Shown: positions 34,111 to 43,635, counted from the first letter of the stretch. The stretch: DNA of 64,000 nucleotides from Streptomyces sp. NBC_01485 (GCF_036227125.1 NZ_CP109435.1:6014001-6078000), one strand, 5' to 3'. Notes: generated from the letters alone by a model not told the origin. Program-made: numbers and translations.

Positions 34111-37100
34111 TCACTCGGTCGTCACCGGTACCCCCATCACCTCCCGTGCGTGGCGGTCCGGGACCATGCCCAACCGCCAGGCCTGCCAGCCCGCTTCCAG
34201 GTTGACGCCTCGTTCCAGCAGGACCGCGTAGGCCTTTGCGCAGTCGGTCAGTTTGCCGTCTCGGGACGGGTGGGTGGCGTGGGCCAGTTGGGACAGGTCC
34301 TGCTGGGCGACCGCCGTGCCCACCTCTACGCCGCCCGGGGACGCGTACGGCAGGAGCGTGCAACGCAGGAAGCGGGACCAGTCCTCGCCGCGGCGGTCGC
34401 CGTAGGACGCGAAGAGGGCCGTAGCCTCCTCGCACAGGGCCAGGGCCGCCTGCGTACGGGCGTTGCCCGCGTCGACGATCGCGAGTTCCAGGCAGGTCCA
34501 GGCCTCGCCGTGGGCGACGCCGATGCGCTGGAAGTCGGCGCGGGCGTCGACCAGGAGCTGGCGGGCGAAGCCGGAGTTGCGGAGCGAACCGGTCTGGGCG
34601 GCGCGCTGGTCACGGGTCACCCGGGCCGAGTGGTGGCGGGCGCAGGCCAGGCCGTAGACGTCCCGCATGCGGGAGAACAGGGAGCGGGAGCGTTCCAGCT
34701 CGCGGACGGCGTGGTCCAGGCTGCCCGTCTCCTCCAGGGCCAGGCCCAGGTAGTAGATCGTCCACGCCTCGCCGCGCGCGTCCTCGTTGTCCCGGTGCCG
34801 GGCCGCCGCCCGGCGCAGGTCGTCCGCCGCCGGGCCGGGGTCGCCGGCGATGAGCCGGGCCCGGGCGAGCTGGGTCAGGGCCCAGGCCTCGCCGCGGGCA
34901 TCACGCGTGCGGCCGTACAGGTCGAGGGCCCGGCGCAGGTCGGCCTCGGCCTGCGTGGCGTCGCCCCGGCGCAGGTTGAGCTGGCCCAGTTGGAAGTGGG
35001 CCCACGCCTCACCGTGCACGGAGCCGCCCTCGCGGTGCAGGACCAGGGAGCGGGTGAGCAGGTCGAGGGCCTCGGCGAGGTGCGCCCGGTCCCGCTGCAC
35101 CGCCGCCAGCGCGTGCATCGTCCAGGCGCGGTCGGTGGCCAGCTCGGGCGCGACCTGCAGGTCCATCGCCTCCCGCAGTTTCACCGCCGCCTCCGTGAGC
35201 TGGCCCTGGTGGTGCAGGGTGATGCCCAGCGAGCACAGGGCGCGCGCCGCACCCGCGTCGTGATGGGCCTGGAGGTAGAGGTCGACGACCGAACTGAGCG
35301 TCGTACGGGCCTTGTCGAGCTCGCCCAGTTGCCGGGCCGCGATGCCCGTACGCCACTGCACGGACCGCACCAGCAGGTCCTGGCCGACCGACTGCGCCAA
35401 CTCGCTGATCTCACCGAGCCGGTAGAGGTCGCCGCGCAGCAGGCAGTAGTCGCACAGCGCGCCCAGGAGGCTCAGTACGGCGTTCTGGTCCACGCCCTCC
35501 GCGTGCCGCAGCGTCGCGGTGATGAAGCTCGACTCGTCGTCCAGCCAGCGCAGCGCCTCGTCCAGGGAGGTGAAACCGTGCGGGGTGAACCGGTCCGAGC
35601 GGGTGGACATGTTGCCGTCGACCAACCGCAGTACGGAGTCGGCGAGTTCGGCGTAACTGACGATCAGGCGTTCCTGGGCCGCCGCGCGCTCGCCCTGCTC
35701 CTCCTCGTCCAGCAGGCGGGCCTGGGCGAAGGCGCGGACCAGGTCGTGCAGACGGTAGCGGTCGCCGCGGACGTGGTCGACGAGGCCCGCGCCGGCGAGG
35801 GCCGTCAGGTGACGGGTCGCCTCCGCGCGGTCCGTGGCCAGCAGCGCGGCGGCCGCGGCCGTGCCGAGGGAGGCCCGGCCGGCCAGCGCGAGACGGCGCA
35901 GCAGCCGGCGCGTCACCTCCGGCTGGTCGGTGTAGCGCAGCCACAGCGCGCGCTCGACCGGCTCCACCGGGCCGTACGCCCCCAGGTCCGCCGCCAGCGC
36001 GCGCGGCGAGCGCGGGCCCAGCGAGGAGCCCACGACGCGCAGCGCCAGCGGCAGCCCGCCGCACAACTCCGTGATCAGACCGGCGGATTCGGCGTCGTAG
36101 GGACCCGAGGCGTCCTGCGCCGCCGCGCTCAACAGCTCCTCCGCGCCCGCCGCGTCCAGGGGCCGCACCGCCAACTCGTGTACCCACGCGGACAGTTCGG
36201 GCGGGAGATTCAGCGGGGTCCGGGCGGTGACCAGGACGAGGCTGTCGGAGCGTTCCGGGACGAGCGCGCGGACCTGAGCGGGGTCCGAGGCGTCGTCCAG
36301 GATCACCGTGACCGGCAGGCCGGTCAGGTGCTGGTGGTACAGCTCGCCGAGCCGTTTGACCTGCTGGTCCGCCGAGGATCGCTCACGGAACAGGAGCTGT
36401 TCGCGGGGCGCGCCGAGCCGGTTCAGCAGGTGCAGCAGGGCGTCCCGGGTGGGCAGCGGCGTCTCCCGCGCGCTGTCGCCGCGCAGGTCCACCACGCAGG
36501 CGCCGCGGAACTGGTCCCGCAGATCGTGCGCGGCCCGCACCGCGAGCGTGGTACGGCCGCTGCCGGGGGCGCCGTGCAGCACCACCACGGTGGGCCGGGT
36601 CTGCGTACTGGCCCGCGCCGCCTGCACCCACTGCCGGATCTGCGCCAGTTCGGCCCGACGCCCCGCGAACGGCCCCGCCGTCTCCGGGAGTTGGGCGAAC
36701 GACTGCTCCAGCACCGTCCGCCCGCGCGCCGCCGCGCTCTTGTCCGCGCCCCTGAGCTGCGGCCCCGGCGCCTTCTTCGGCCCGGTCGTCGCGCTGATCA
36801 CCCGCTGCTGGTCCAGGAACGGCCGGATGCCCCGTACCTCCAGCGCGGTGAGCCACTGCAGCCGCAGTTGCTCGGCCCCGCCGGGCTGGCCCGCCTCGCC
36901 GGCCCGGTGATGCGCGGCCGGCAGATGCGAGCCCACCACCTTGACGACGGTCGCCGCCGCGCCGACGACCCCGACGGTCACCCCGGCCCCGAGCGCCGTG
37001 CCCGGACCCGTGCCCAGCGCGAGGTCGGCGACCACCGCCGTGACGGCGGCAACGCCCGCCACCAGCAAGGGAGTTCGCCCGCCCTCGCGTGCGTAGCGCT

Positions 37101-37311
37101 GCCCGAAGCTGATCCGCCGGGCCTCCGACGCGTCCAGGGCGCGGGCGTACGCCTCGTACTCGGCCGCGGCCGTCTGCGCCATGGCGTCCAGCGCGCCGCG
37201 TGCCCGAGTCATCAGCGCCTGCCGGTCGGCGCGCCCTCCGGACCGCCGCACCTCCTCCTCCACGGCCCGCGCCAACAACCGCTCGGCTTCCGCCCTATGG
37301 CCGTCCCGCAT
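34111..37311 (-). CDS. Membrane-associated STAND ATPase with NB-ARC and TPR repeats
   Basis: A 1066-residue signalling ATPase. N-terminal helices (about 1-65), a hydrophobic hairpin (about 80-128), an NB-ARC ATPase (about 215-480), a winged-helix region with the MHD-like LHD in YRLHDLVRAFA near 515, and a long C-terminal TPR array (about 600-1000). Walker A is GAPGSGRTT with Arg253 where lysine is usual; Walker B is VTVILDDAS. Such proteins act as switches that oligomerise on ligand binding. There is no SARP DNA-binding domain, unlike AfsR, so output must come from the N-terminal helical/membrane part. GGAGGGGG precedes the ATG. It may be a membrane-linked sensor or conflict protein. Confidence 0.85.
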   Translation of the reverse strand: MRDGHRAEAERLLARAVEEEVRRSGGRADRQALMTRARGALDAMAQTAAAEYEAYARALDASEARRISFGQRYAREGGRTPLLVAGVAAVTAVVADLALGTGPGTALGAGVTVGVVGAAATVVKVVGSHLPAAHHRAGEAGQPGGAEQLRLQWLTALEVRGIRPFLDQQRVISATTGPKKAPGPQLRGADKSAAARGRTVLEQSFAQLPETAGPFAGRRAELAQIRQWVQAARASTQTRPTVVVLHGAPGSGRTTLAVRAAHDLRDQFRGACVVDLRGDSARETPLPTRDALLHLLNRLGAPREQLLFRERSSADQQVKRLGELYHQHLTGLPVTVILDDASDPAQVRALVPERSDSLVLVTARTPLNLPPELSAWVHELAVRPLDAAGAEELLSAAAQDASGPYDAESAGLITELCGGLPLALRVVGSSLGPRSPRALAADLGAYGPVEPVERALWLRYTDQPEVTRRLLRRLALAGRASLGTAAAAALLATDRAEATRHLTALAGAGLVDHVRGDRYRLHDLVRAFAQARLLDEEEQGERAAAQERLIVSYAELADSVLRLVDGNMSTRSDRFTPHGFTSLDEALRWLDDESSFITATLRHAEGVDQNAVLSLLGALCDYCLLRGDLYRLGEISELAQSVGQDLLVRSVQWRTGIAARQLGELDKARTTLSSVVDLYLQAHHDAGAARALCSLGITLHHQGQLTEAAVKLREAMDLQVAPELATDRAWTMHALAAVQRDRAHLAEALDLLTRSLVLHREGGSVHGEAWAHFQLGQLNLRRGDATQAEADLRRALDLYGRTRDARGEAWALTQLARARLIAGDPGPAADDLRRAAARHRDNEDARGEAWTIYYLGLALEETGSLDHAVRELERSRSLFSRMRDVYGLACARHHSARVTRDQRAAQTGSLRNSGFARQLLVDARADFQRIGVAHGEAWTCLELAIVDAGNARTQAALALCEEATALFASYGDRRGEDWSRFLRCTLLPYASPGGVEVGTAVAQQDLSQLAHATHPSRDGKLTDCAKAYAVLLERGVNLEAGWQAWRLGMVPDRHAREVMGVPVTTE

Positions 37312-37658
37312 GTTCCGTCCCCCTCCGGCGGTCGCAGCTTTGCTTGGTCAAGTGTGCGGCGGGCGGCTCTGCGGCGCGAGAGGGCGGAGGGTCTCCGATC
37401 GTCTTTGCGGAGCAGGTGCGTTGCCGCAGGGGGGCGCGCCGCCATCGTGCTCGCGAAAGCCGAAGAGAACGACGGCGGTTTGCATGAGCGCGTACAACAG
37501 GGGGCCGACGGGCAACCCGCCACAGGGACCTAAGCGCCGACCAGGCGTGACGCCATAGGGTGCTGCCACGAGTACCGACAGGCCAACAGGGATCGCGTAG
37601 TAAGCATGACGAACAGATCCTCGCCGAAGTCGTTGCCGCCGTCGATCTCCTGGACGAG
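37312..37658. other. Intergenic region, no gene seen
   Basis: A 347-base gap between the STAND ATPase start and the Uma2 stop, both on the minus strand. It should hold the ATPase promoter near 37330-37400. No convincing reading frame, repeat or hairpin was found. Confidence 0.5.
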
Positions 37659-38225
37659 TTAGATGGCTCCCAGGTCCACGGTGACGGGGAAGGGCGCCGC
37701 AGCCTTGATCACGCCGGTGAACATCTCGCCGTCCCTGTAGCACCTGGTGGCGGGGTCGAGAACGTAGGTGTAGATGATGGGGACACCGGTGGCGGCCTGT
37801 TCGATCCGCCAGTAGAAGGGGATGCCCGCCTTGGCGTACTGGTCCACCTTCACGATCCGGTCGGTGGTCTCCGAGCCGGGCGACACGACCTCGACGACCA
37901 GGAGTACGTGTTCGGGGCGGGTAGGTGTGAGGTCGATGGTCTCCGCCCGGTAGACGGTGACGTCCGGACGGCGGTTGGTGAGCGGAACGTCCTGCAGACG
38001 GACGTCGAAGTCTGTGTCGGCGTTCCAGTCCTGGCCTGCGGCGGCGTCCAGGGTATTGGCCAGGATCCGGGCCAGCCGGTTGTGCCGCTTGGACGCGCTC
38101 GGGCTCACGACGACCATCCCGTCCACGATCTCAATGCCGGCACACTGCTCCTCGGACCAGGAGTCGTACTGCTCCGCGCTGATCTGCGTATGCATCCACG
38201 CGGGCGCCACCATCTCGGCGGTCAT
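37659..38225 (-). CDS. Uma2-family (DUF820) endonuclease-like protein
   Basis: A 188-residue PD-(D/E)xK-fold protein. The core is visible: the acidic residue in RRPDVTVYR near 88, then LLVVEVVSPGSETTDRIVK near 110-128 with E-x-x and the basic K/R set, followed by DQYAKAGIPFYW. Uma2 proteins are abundant in Streptomyces and cyanobacteria, and their cellular role is unclear. A strong ribosome site, AAGGAGG, lies six bases before the ATG. The ATG overlaps the stop of a possible small upstream frame (ATGA). Confidence 0.88.
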   Translation of the reverse strand: MTAEMVAPAWMHTQISAEQYDSWSEEQCAGIEIVDGMVVVSPSASKRHNRLARILANTLDAAAGQDWNADTDFDVRLQDVPLTNRRPDVTVYRAETIDLTPTRPEHVLLVVEVVSPGSETTDRIVKVDQYAKAGIPFYWRIEQAATGVPIIYTYVLDPATRCYRDGEMFTGVIKAAAPFPVTVDLGAI

Positions 38226-38443
38226 CGTGTACCTCCTTCGAGGAGCCTCGGCAGTCCCGGCGCTGCCGGGCTCAGCCTACTGTCCTGTGATGTCGTGGCG
38301 CCCGATTCGAAGAGCGCGATGACCTCCCCCTTTTCTCCGAGCGGCATGAGTGGGGACTGCTGTGAACCGCGCTCGGCGAAGCGCCTCAACTGAGTGCTTG
38401 TCCCCGGTGAGTTGTTCCGAGTGGTGAGGCTGTTGTCCACCAC
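38222..38443 (-). CDS. Possible small protein coupled to the Uma2 gene
   Basis: A 73-codon frame from a GTG at 38443 ends in TGA overlapping the Uma2 ATG. The overlap and shared strand suggest coupling, but the ribosome site is weak, the sequence is low in hydrophobic core and I recognise no family. It contains LRRFAERGSQQSP, which looks helical. It could equally be a leader with no product. The rest of the gap to the next gene (38444-38535) holds only promoter-like sequence. Confidence 0.3.
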   Translation of the reverse strand: MVDNSLTTRNNSPGTSTQLRRFAERGSQQSPLMPLGEKGEVIALFESGATTSQDSRLSPAAPGLPRLLEGGTR

Positions 38444-38535
38444 GTGATGGCGCGCATATGGGCAATACGGCCAAGCGAGGCAGGACCTGCGCGGGCCTCA
38501 CCGGCAGGGTTGGGCATTGTGAGAGGCTGGGTCGT

Positions 38536-40587
38536 ATGAACCGGCTGGCTGGTGTGACCTCGCCTTATCTGCTTCAGCACGCTGAGAATCCCGTCGACTG
38601 GTGGGCTTGGGGACCGGAGGCTTTCGAGGAAGCACGCCGGCGCGATGTACCCATTCTGCTGTCCGTCGGTTACTCGGCGTGTCATTGGTGCCATGTCATG
38701 GCGCACGAGTCCTTCGAGGACCAGGAGACGGCCGACGACCTCAACGCGCACTTCGTGAGCGTCAAGGTCGACCGCGAAGAGCGCCCCGATGTCGACGCCG
38801 TCTACATGGAGGCCGTGCAGGCGGCCACCGGGCAGGGCGGGTGGCCGATGACCGTGTTTCTCACGCCCGACGCCGAGCCCTTCTACTTCGGTACGTACTT
38901 CCCGCCCGCGCCCCGGCACGGCATGCCGTCCTTCCGGCAGGTGCTGGAGGGGGTGCGGCATGCCTGGACGGACCGGCGGGACGAGGTGGCCGAGGTCGCC
39001 GGGAAGATCGTCCGGGATCTGTCGGGGCGGGAGATCTCCTACGGCGACAGTCAGGCGCCGGGTGAGCAGGAGCTGTCGCAGGCGCTGCTCGGGCTGACCC
39101 GGGAGTACGACGCGCAGCGGGGCGGGTTCGGCGGGGCGCCGAAGTTCCCGCCGTCGATGGTCGTCGAGTTCCTGCTGCGGCATCACGCGCGGACGGGGGC
39201 CGAGGGCGCGCTGCAGATGGCCCAGGACACGTGTGAGCGGATGGCCCGGGGCGGGATCTACGACCAGCTCGGCGGCGGATTCGCCCGGTACTCCGTCGAC
39301 CGCGACTGGATCGTGCCGCATTTCGAGAAGATGCTGTACGACAACGCGCTGCTCTGCCGTGTGTACGCCCATCTCTGGCGGGCCACGGGCTCGGAGCTCG
39401 CCCGTCGTGTCGCGCTGGAGACCGCCGACTTCATGGTGCGCGAACTGCGCACCAGCGAGGGCGGGTTCGCCTCCGCGCTGGACGCCGACAGCGATGACGG
39501 GAGCGGGAAGCACGTCGAGGGCGCCTTCTACGTGTGGACGCCCGCGCAGCTCGCGGAGGCACTGGGCGCCGACGACGCCGGGCTCGCCGCCCGCTACTTC
39601 GGCGTCACCGAGGAGGGCACCTTCGAGGAGGGTGCCTCGGTCCTCCAACTCCCGCAGCAGGACGAGGTCTTCGACGCCGGGAGGATCGCCGGCATCAAGG
39701 AGCGGCTGCTGAGCCGGCGCGGTGAACGTCCGGCGCCCGGCCGGGACGACAAGGTCGTCGCCGCCTGGAACGGGCTCGCGGTCGCCGCGCTCGCCGAGAC
39801 CGGCGCCTACTTCGACCGCCCGGATCTGGTCGAGGCGGCGGTCGGCGCCGCCGATCTCCTCGTCCGGCTGCATCTCGACGAGCAGGCCCGGCTCTCCCGC
39901 ACCAGCAAGGACGGGCAGGCCGGGGCCAACGCGGGCGTCCTGGAGGACTACGCCGACGTCGCCGAGGGGTTCCTCGCCCTCGGCTCCGTCACCGGGGAGG
40001 GCGTCTGGCTGGAGTTCGCCGGGTTCCTGCTCGACCACGTACTCGTCCGGTTCGTCGACCCCGGATCCGGTGCGCTGTACGACACGGCGGCCGACGCCGA
40101 GCAGCTCATCCGGCGCCCGCAGGATCCGACCGACAACGCCGTGCCCTCCGGCTGGACCGCCGCCGCCGGCGCGCTGCTGAGCTATGCGGCCCACACCGGC
40201 TCCGAGCCCCACCGCACCGCCGCCGAACGGGCGTTGGGGGTCGTGAAGGCGCTCGGACCGCGCGTGCCCCGCTTCATCGGCTGGGGGCTCGCCGCCGCCG
40301 AGGCACTGCTCGACGGGCCGCGCGAGATCGCCGTTGTCGCCACCGACCCGGCTGACCCGACGTCAAAAACCCTGCACCGCACGGCACTTCTGGGCACCGC
40401 CCCGGGAGCCGTCGTCGCGTTCGGCACCGCGGGCGGCGGCGAGTTCCCCCTGCTCGCCGACCGCCCGCTGCGCAACGGCGAGCCGACCGCGTACGTCTGC
40501 CGCAACTTCACCTGCGACGCCCCGACCACCGATCCGGAACGGCTGCGCACCGCGCTGAATGGCTGGAACTCCACGAACCAGCGCTAG
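38536..40587 (+). CDS. DUF255/SPATA20-type protein with thioredoxin-like domain
   Basis: A 683-residue cytoplasmic protein. The N-terminal 170 residues are a thioredoxin-like domain with CxxC-type motif in SACHWCHVM near residue 53 and the preceding HAENPVDWWAWGPEA block. The remainder is an (alpha/alpha)6-barrel like those of glycosyl hydrolases and N-acylglucosamine epimerases (for example GGIYDQLGGGFARYS and YDNALLCRVY). Bacterial homologues such as YyaL are widespread, but no reaction is established. The ATG at 38536 gives the conserved start MNRLAGVTSPYL. Confidence 0.9.
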   Translation: MNRLAGVTSPYLLQHAENPVDWWAWGPEAFEEARRRDVPILLSVGYSACHWCHVMAHESFEDQETADDLNAHFVSVKVDREERPDVDAVYMEAVQAATGQGGWPMTVFLTPDAEPFYFGTYFPPAPRHGMPSFRQVLEGVRHAWTDRRDEVAEVAGKIVRDLSGREISYGDSQAPGEQELSQALLGLTREYDAQRGGFGGAPKFPPSMVVEFLLRHHARTGAEGALQMAQDTCERMARGGIYDQLGGGFARYSVDRDWIVPHFEKMLYDNALLCRVYAHLWRATGSELARRVALETADFMVRELRTSEGGFASALDADSDDGSGKHVEGAFYVWTPAQLAEALGADDAGLAARYFGVTEEGTFEEGASVLQLPQQDEVFDAGRIAGIKERLLSRRGERPAPGRDDKVVAAWNGLAVAALAETGAYFDRPDLVEAAVGAADLLVRLHLDEQARLSRTSKDGQAGANAGVLEDYADVAEGFLALGSVTGEGVWLEFAGFLLDHVLVRFVDPGSGALYDTAADAEQLIRRPQDPTDNAVPSGWTAAAGALLSYAAHTGSEPHRTAAERALGVVKALGPRVPRFIGWGLAAAEALLDGPREIAVVATDPADPTSKTLHRTALLGTAPGAVVAFGTAGGGEFPLLADRPLRNGEPTAYVCRNFTCDAPTTDPERLRTALNGWNSTNQR

Positions 40588-41309
40588 TTGGCGAACTCCG
40601 CGAGTGCGCGTTCCACGATGGCGACCAGTTGTTCGTGGTGCGCGCCCTTCCAGTACGCGCGCTTGCAGGACCGGCACTGGGCGAAGACGTCGTACGACTG
40701 CTCTGTGCCCTGGCGGAGTTGGTCGGCGACCTCGTCCTTGGTGGCCTGGCGCAGGAGGCCGTTGCAGGCGGTGCATCGTGTCCAGGGGAGCAGTTCGGGG
40801 GCGAAGCGGTCGAGGACGTCGCGGAGTTGCTGCTCGGGGTCGGTGCTGTAGACGTAGGCGCCCGACCACAGTTCGCGGCGGCGCAGCAGGCCCCGGTCGC
40901 GGCTGAGCATGACGCGCTGCTGCGCCGCCGAGCGGGCGGCGAGCGCCGGGTCGCCGATGTCGGTCGACTCGTACGCCGTGTCCACGCCGAGCAGGCGCAG
41001 CCGGCGGGCGAGGGTGCCGAGGTGGACGTCGAGGAGGAAGCGCAGCGGGGCGCCCGGCACCTGCTGGGGGCGGGCGACCGGGCGGACGGTGACCGACTCG
41101 CCGTCGGCCGGGATGTGCGCGACCGGGACCTCGCGGCCGTCGACGAGCAGGGCGCCGACCTCCGTGAGGGGCACCCCGAGCGACTCGACGACGTGGCCGA
41201 GGGTGGAGGCGCCGTCGACGGCGAGCGCGGTGGGGCCGGCGCGCCGGGCGTGGGGGACGAAGAGGGCCAGCTCGGGGGCGACTTCGACGCGGATCTCGGG
41301 TGCGTTCAC
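40584..41309 (-). CDS. Mut7-C RNase-like protein with ubiquitin-like N-terminus
   Basis: A 241-residue protein. Residues about 5-80 look like a ThiS/MoaD ubiquitin-like domain (ALAVDGASTLGHVVESLGVP). The C-terminal half is the Mut7-C PIN-like nuclease module: FLLDVHLGTLARRLRLLG with a metal-binding Asp, SRDRGLLRRR, and a zinc ribbon with four cysteines (CTAC and CRSC near 178-215). This suggests an RNA-cleaving activity, unproven. It begins with GTG at 41309, and its stop overlaps the convergent DUF255 stop codon. Confidence 0.88.
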   Translation of the reverse strand: MNAPEIRVEVAPELALFVPHARRAGPTALAVDGASTLGHVVESLGVPLTEVGALLVDGREVPVAHIPADGESVTVRPVARPQQVPGAPLRFLLDVHLGTLARRLRLLGVDTAYESTDIGDPALAARSAAQQRVMLSRDRGLLRRRELWSGAYVYSTDPEQQLRDVLDRFAPELLPWTRCTACNGLLRQATKDEVADQLRQGTEQSYDVFAQCRSCKRAYWKGAHHEQLVAIVERALAEFAN

Positions 41310-41342
41310 CTGGTCAGGATGGCACGGGGGAGGGGAGCCGTC

Positions 41343-41990
41343 TCAGGGTTTCCGGCTGGGCAGGCCGTGCTCCAGGACGTCCAGAGAGCGGTTGAGCAGG
41401 GCCTCGAAGTCGTCACGGTGGCCGTTCTCGGCCCAGTACATGGACGCCTGCATCAGGCCGCCGATGAGGGACATCGTGTAGACGCGGACCTCCAGGCTGC
41501 CGGGGTCGAGGCCGGTGCGCTCGCCGATCGCCTCGGAGAACATGCGGCCGGTGACCGACATGCTCTCCATCATGCGCGAGCGCACCGCGGGGACCTGGAC
41601 CATCAGGTGGGTGCGCAGCCGCGCCACCTCCAGATCGTCCTTGATGCCCATGCGGGCGGCCTTCAGCATCACGTACCGGACCGTCTCAGGCCACGGCTCG
41701 TCCGCCGGGCGCGCCCGCAGTTCCGCGACGAGGATCGGGTCCCACTCGTCGGTGAGGACGATGTCCTCCTTGGTCGGGAAGTAGCGGAAGACGGTCGACG
41801 GCGAGACCTCGGCGCTCTCGGCGATCTGGTCGATCGTCGTGGCGTCGTACCCCTGCTCCCTGACCAGTGCGTACATCGCGGCGCGGATCGCCTCGCGGGT
41901 CTTGATCTTCTTGCGCTCCCGGAGACCGAGTTGCGGTCGGTCGGCGGGAGCGCCGGTGCGTGCGGCCGTCATGGGCTCATTGTCAGGCAT
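41343..41990 (-). CDS. TetR-family regulator of the adjacent efflux pump
   Basis: A 215-residue TetR-type repressor. The helix-turn-helix is near residues 40-75 (TTIDQIAESAEVSPSTVFRYFPTKEDIV), followed by a helical ligand domain. The ATG at 41990 overlaps the end of the efflux-pump gene by eight bases, so the two form one operon with the regulator last. It most likely binds the palindrome at 43550-43564 before the pump and represses both genes until a toxic substrate appears. Confidence 0.9.
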   Translation of the reverse strand: MPDNEPMTAARTGAPADRPQLGLRERKKIKTREAIRAAMYALVREQGYDATTIDQIAESAEVSPSTVFRYFPTKEDIVLTDEWDPILVAELRARPADEPWPETVRYVMLKAARMGIKDDLEVARLRTHLMVQVPAVRSRMMESMSVTGRMFSEAIGERTGLDPGSLEVRVYTMSLIGGLMQASMYWAENGHRDDFEALLNRSLDVLEHGLPSRKP

Positions 41991-43545
41991 CGACCCTGGT
42001 GGCGACCACGTCGGGACCCACGTCATCAGGGCCGGCGTCAGCGGCCTCGGTGTTCTCGACGGGCCGGGCTCCCGGCAGGAACGCCGCCGCCAGCAGGGCG
42101 GAGACCAGGGCGGCGACCCCGCACACCAGCAGGACCAGGTCCATGCCGTGCACGTAGGCGTCGTTCGCGGAGCCGGCGAGGCCGGTCAGGTGCGCCTTCT
42201 CGGCGATGACGTGGGCGGCGATCACCGAGTTCCCGGCGGTGTCGGCGACCTGGGCGGGCAGACCGGCGACGTCGAGCCGGTCCCGGAAGGCGCCGGACAG
42301 CAGGCTGCCGAGCAGCGCGACGCCGATCGCGCCGCCGACCTGGCGCAACGTCATCAGGAGCCCGGAGCCGCTGCCGGCGCGGTCGCGGGGCAGGGTGCCG
42401 AGGGCGCCGTTCATGGCCGGGATGATGGAGAAGCCGAAGCCGAGACCGGTGAGGGACAGCCACAGCGCGGTGAAGCCGTAGCCGGAGTCGACGGTCGTAC
42501 GGCTGCCGAGGAACGCGGCGAGGGCCAGCACCGCCAGGCCGGCGCTCACCGAGGCGCGCACCCCGAACCGGGCGACGACCGGCCCCGCGGTCCGCGAGGC
42601 GACCAGCAGGCCGCCCATCATCGGCAGCAGCCGCACACCGGTGCCGAGGGCGTCGTGGCCGAGGACGGCCTGGAGGTACGGCGGCAGCACGAAGAGCAGG
42701 CCGGACAGGACGAACGTCACCAGGGTCGCGGCGATCGCGTTGAAGAGGAACCCGCGGTGGGCGAGCAGGGTCATGTCGAGCATGGGGCGCTCGACCCGCC
42801 GTTCGCGCAGCACCAGCGCGGCGATCAGGGCCACGGCCGCGCCGAGCATGCCGAGGATCAGCGGGTCGCCCCAGCCGTGCGTGGGCGCCTCGATGATCCC
42901 GTAGATCAGGGCGCCGAGCCCGGTCGCGGTGAGCGCGGTGGAGACGGTGTCGACCTTGGGGGAGGTGGGGTCGCTGGTCTCGGGGAGCAGGAAGAGGCAG
43001 GCGGCGATGCCGAGCGCGGCCATCGGGACGTTCACCAGGAAGACCGAGCCCCACCAGAAGTGGTTGAGCAGCCAGCCGCCGATGATCGGGCCGAGCGGCA
43101 GGCCGAGCGCGGAGGCGGAGGAGATGACGCCGACGGCCTTGGTGCGCTCGTCGGGGGCGAAGAGCGAGGGCAGCACCGACAGTGCGAGCGGCGTGACCAG
43201 CGCGGCTCCGACGCCCATGACGGCGCGGGCGGCGATCACCGCGTCGACGTCCCCGGCGAGCATGCCGACCAGCGAGCCGACGAGGAAGATCCCGAGCCCG
43301 GTGATCAGCATCCGGCGGCGGCCGAACCGGTCGCCGAGGAGGCCGGCCGGGAGCATGAGCGACGCGAAGACGACGATGTAGGCGTCCGCCATCCACTGCT
43401 GCTGGCCGGTGGCGGCGCCGAGGTCGCGCGCCATCGTGGGCAGGGCGACGTTGAGGATCGTGGTGTCGAAGCCGATCGTGAGCATGCTCGCGACCAGGGC
43501 GCCGAGAGCCCACCAGCGGCGGGGGTCTGGAGTGATAGTGTCCAT
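41983..43545 (-). CDS. 14-span MFS drug:H+ antiporter (DHA2, EmrB/QacA type)
   Basis: A 520-residue transporter with 14 membrane segments. The DHA2 motif set is visible: DTTILNVALPTM near 27-38 (motif D1), LPAGLLGDRFGRRRMLITG (motif A) near 64-82 and GPIIGGWL (motif C) near 151. It should export cationic or hydrophobic drugs with proton exchange. A candidate operator lies four bases upstream of the start codon, and a TetR gene follows in the operon. The start is the ATG at 43545. Confidence 0.93.
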   Translation of the reverse strand: MDTITPDPRRWWALGALVASMLTIGFDTTILNVALPTMARDLGAATGQQQWMADAYIVVFASLMLPAGLLGDRFGRRRMLITGLGIFLVGSLVGMLAGDVDAVIAARAVMGVGAALVTPLALSVLPSLFAPDERTKAVGVISSASALGLPLGPIIGGWLLNHFWWGSVFLVNVPMAALGIAACLFLLPETSDPTSPKVDTVSTALTATGLGALIYGIIEAPTHGWGDPLILGMLGAAVALIAALVLRERRVERPMLDMTLLAHRGFLFNAIAATLVTFVLSGLLFVLPPYLQAVLGHDALGTGVRLLPMMGGLLVASRTAGPVVARFGVRASVSAGLAVLALAAFLGSRTTVDSGYGFTALWLSLTGLGFGFSIIPAMNGALGTLPRDRAGSGSGLLMTLRQVGGAIGVALLGSLLSGAFRDRLDVAGLPAQVADTAGNSVIAAHVIAEKAHLTGLAGSANDAYVHGMDLVLLVCGVAALVSALLAAAFLPGARPVENTEAADAGPDDVGPDVVATRVDA

Positions 43546-43549
43546 GAAA

Positions 43550-43564
43550 TGAGAGTAGCTCTCA
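43550..43564. promoter_or_regulatory. TetR operator candidate (TGAGAG-TAG-CTCTCA)
   Basis: A perfect 15-base inverted repeat just upstream of the efflux-pump start codon. The next bases (CAAAACAT and GAGACTGTCAATGG) could hold the promoter. The position and symmetry fit repression by the cotranscribed TetR protein. Confidence 0.72.
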
Positions 43565-43603
43565 AAACATAGAGACTGTCAATGGGTATCTACTCCCGTA
43601 ACG

Positions 43604-43635
43604 AAAAAAGGGCCACGGCTCGAAAGCCGTGGCCC
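43604..43635 (-). terminator. Canonical intrinsic terminator of the hemolysin III gene
   Basis: An 11-bp perfect stem (43610-43620 with 43625-43635) with a CGAA loop is followed on the minus strand by six T residues. It is 65 bases beyond the hemolysin III stop. A T-tract this long is uncommon in Streptomyces. Confidence 0.88.

Noticed and set aside
33970..37533. A 1187-codon plus-strand frame
   Set aside because: It is antisense to the STAND ATPase gene and reads as Arg/Gly-rich low complexity.
37348..37743. Small membrane protein frame between STAND ATPase and Uma2 genes
   Set aside because: It overlaps the end of the Uma2 gene, has no ribosome site, and only a short hydrophobic patch suggests coding.
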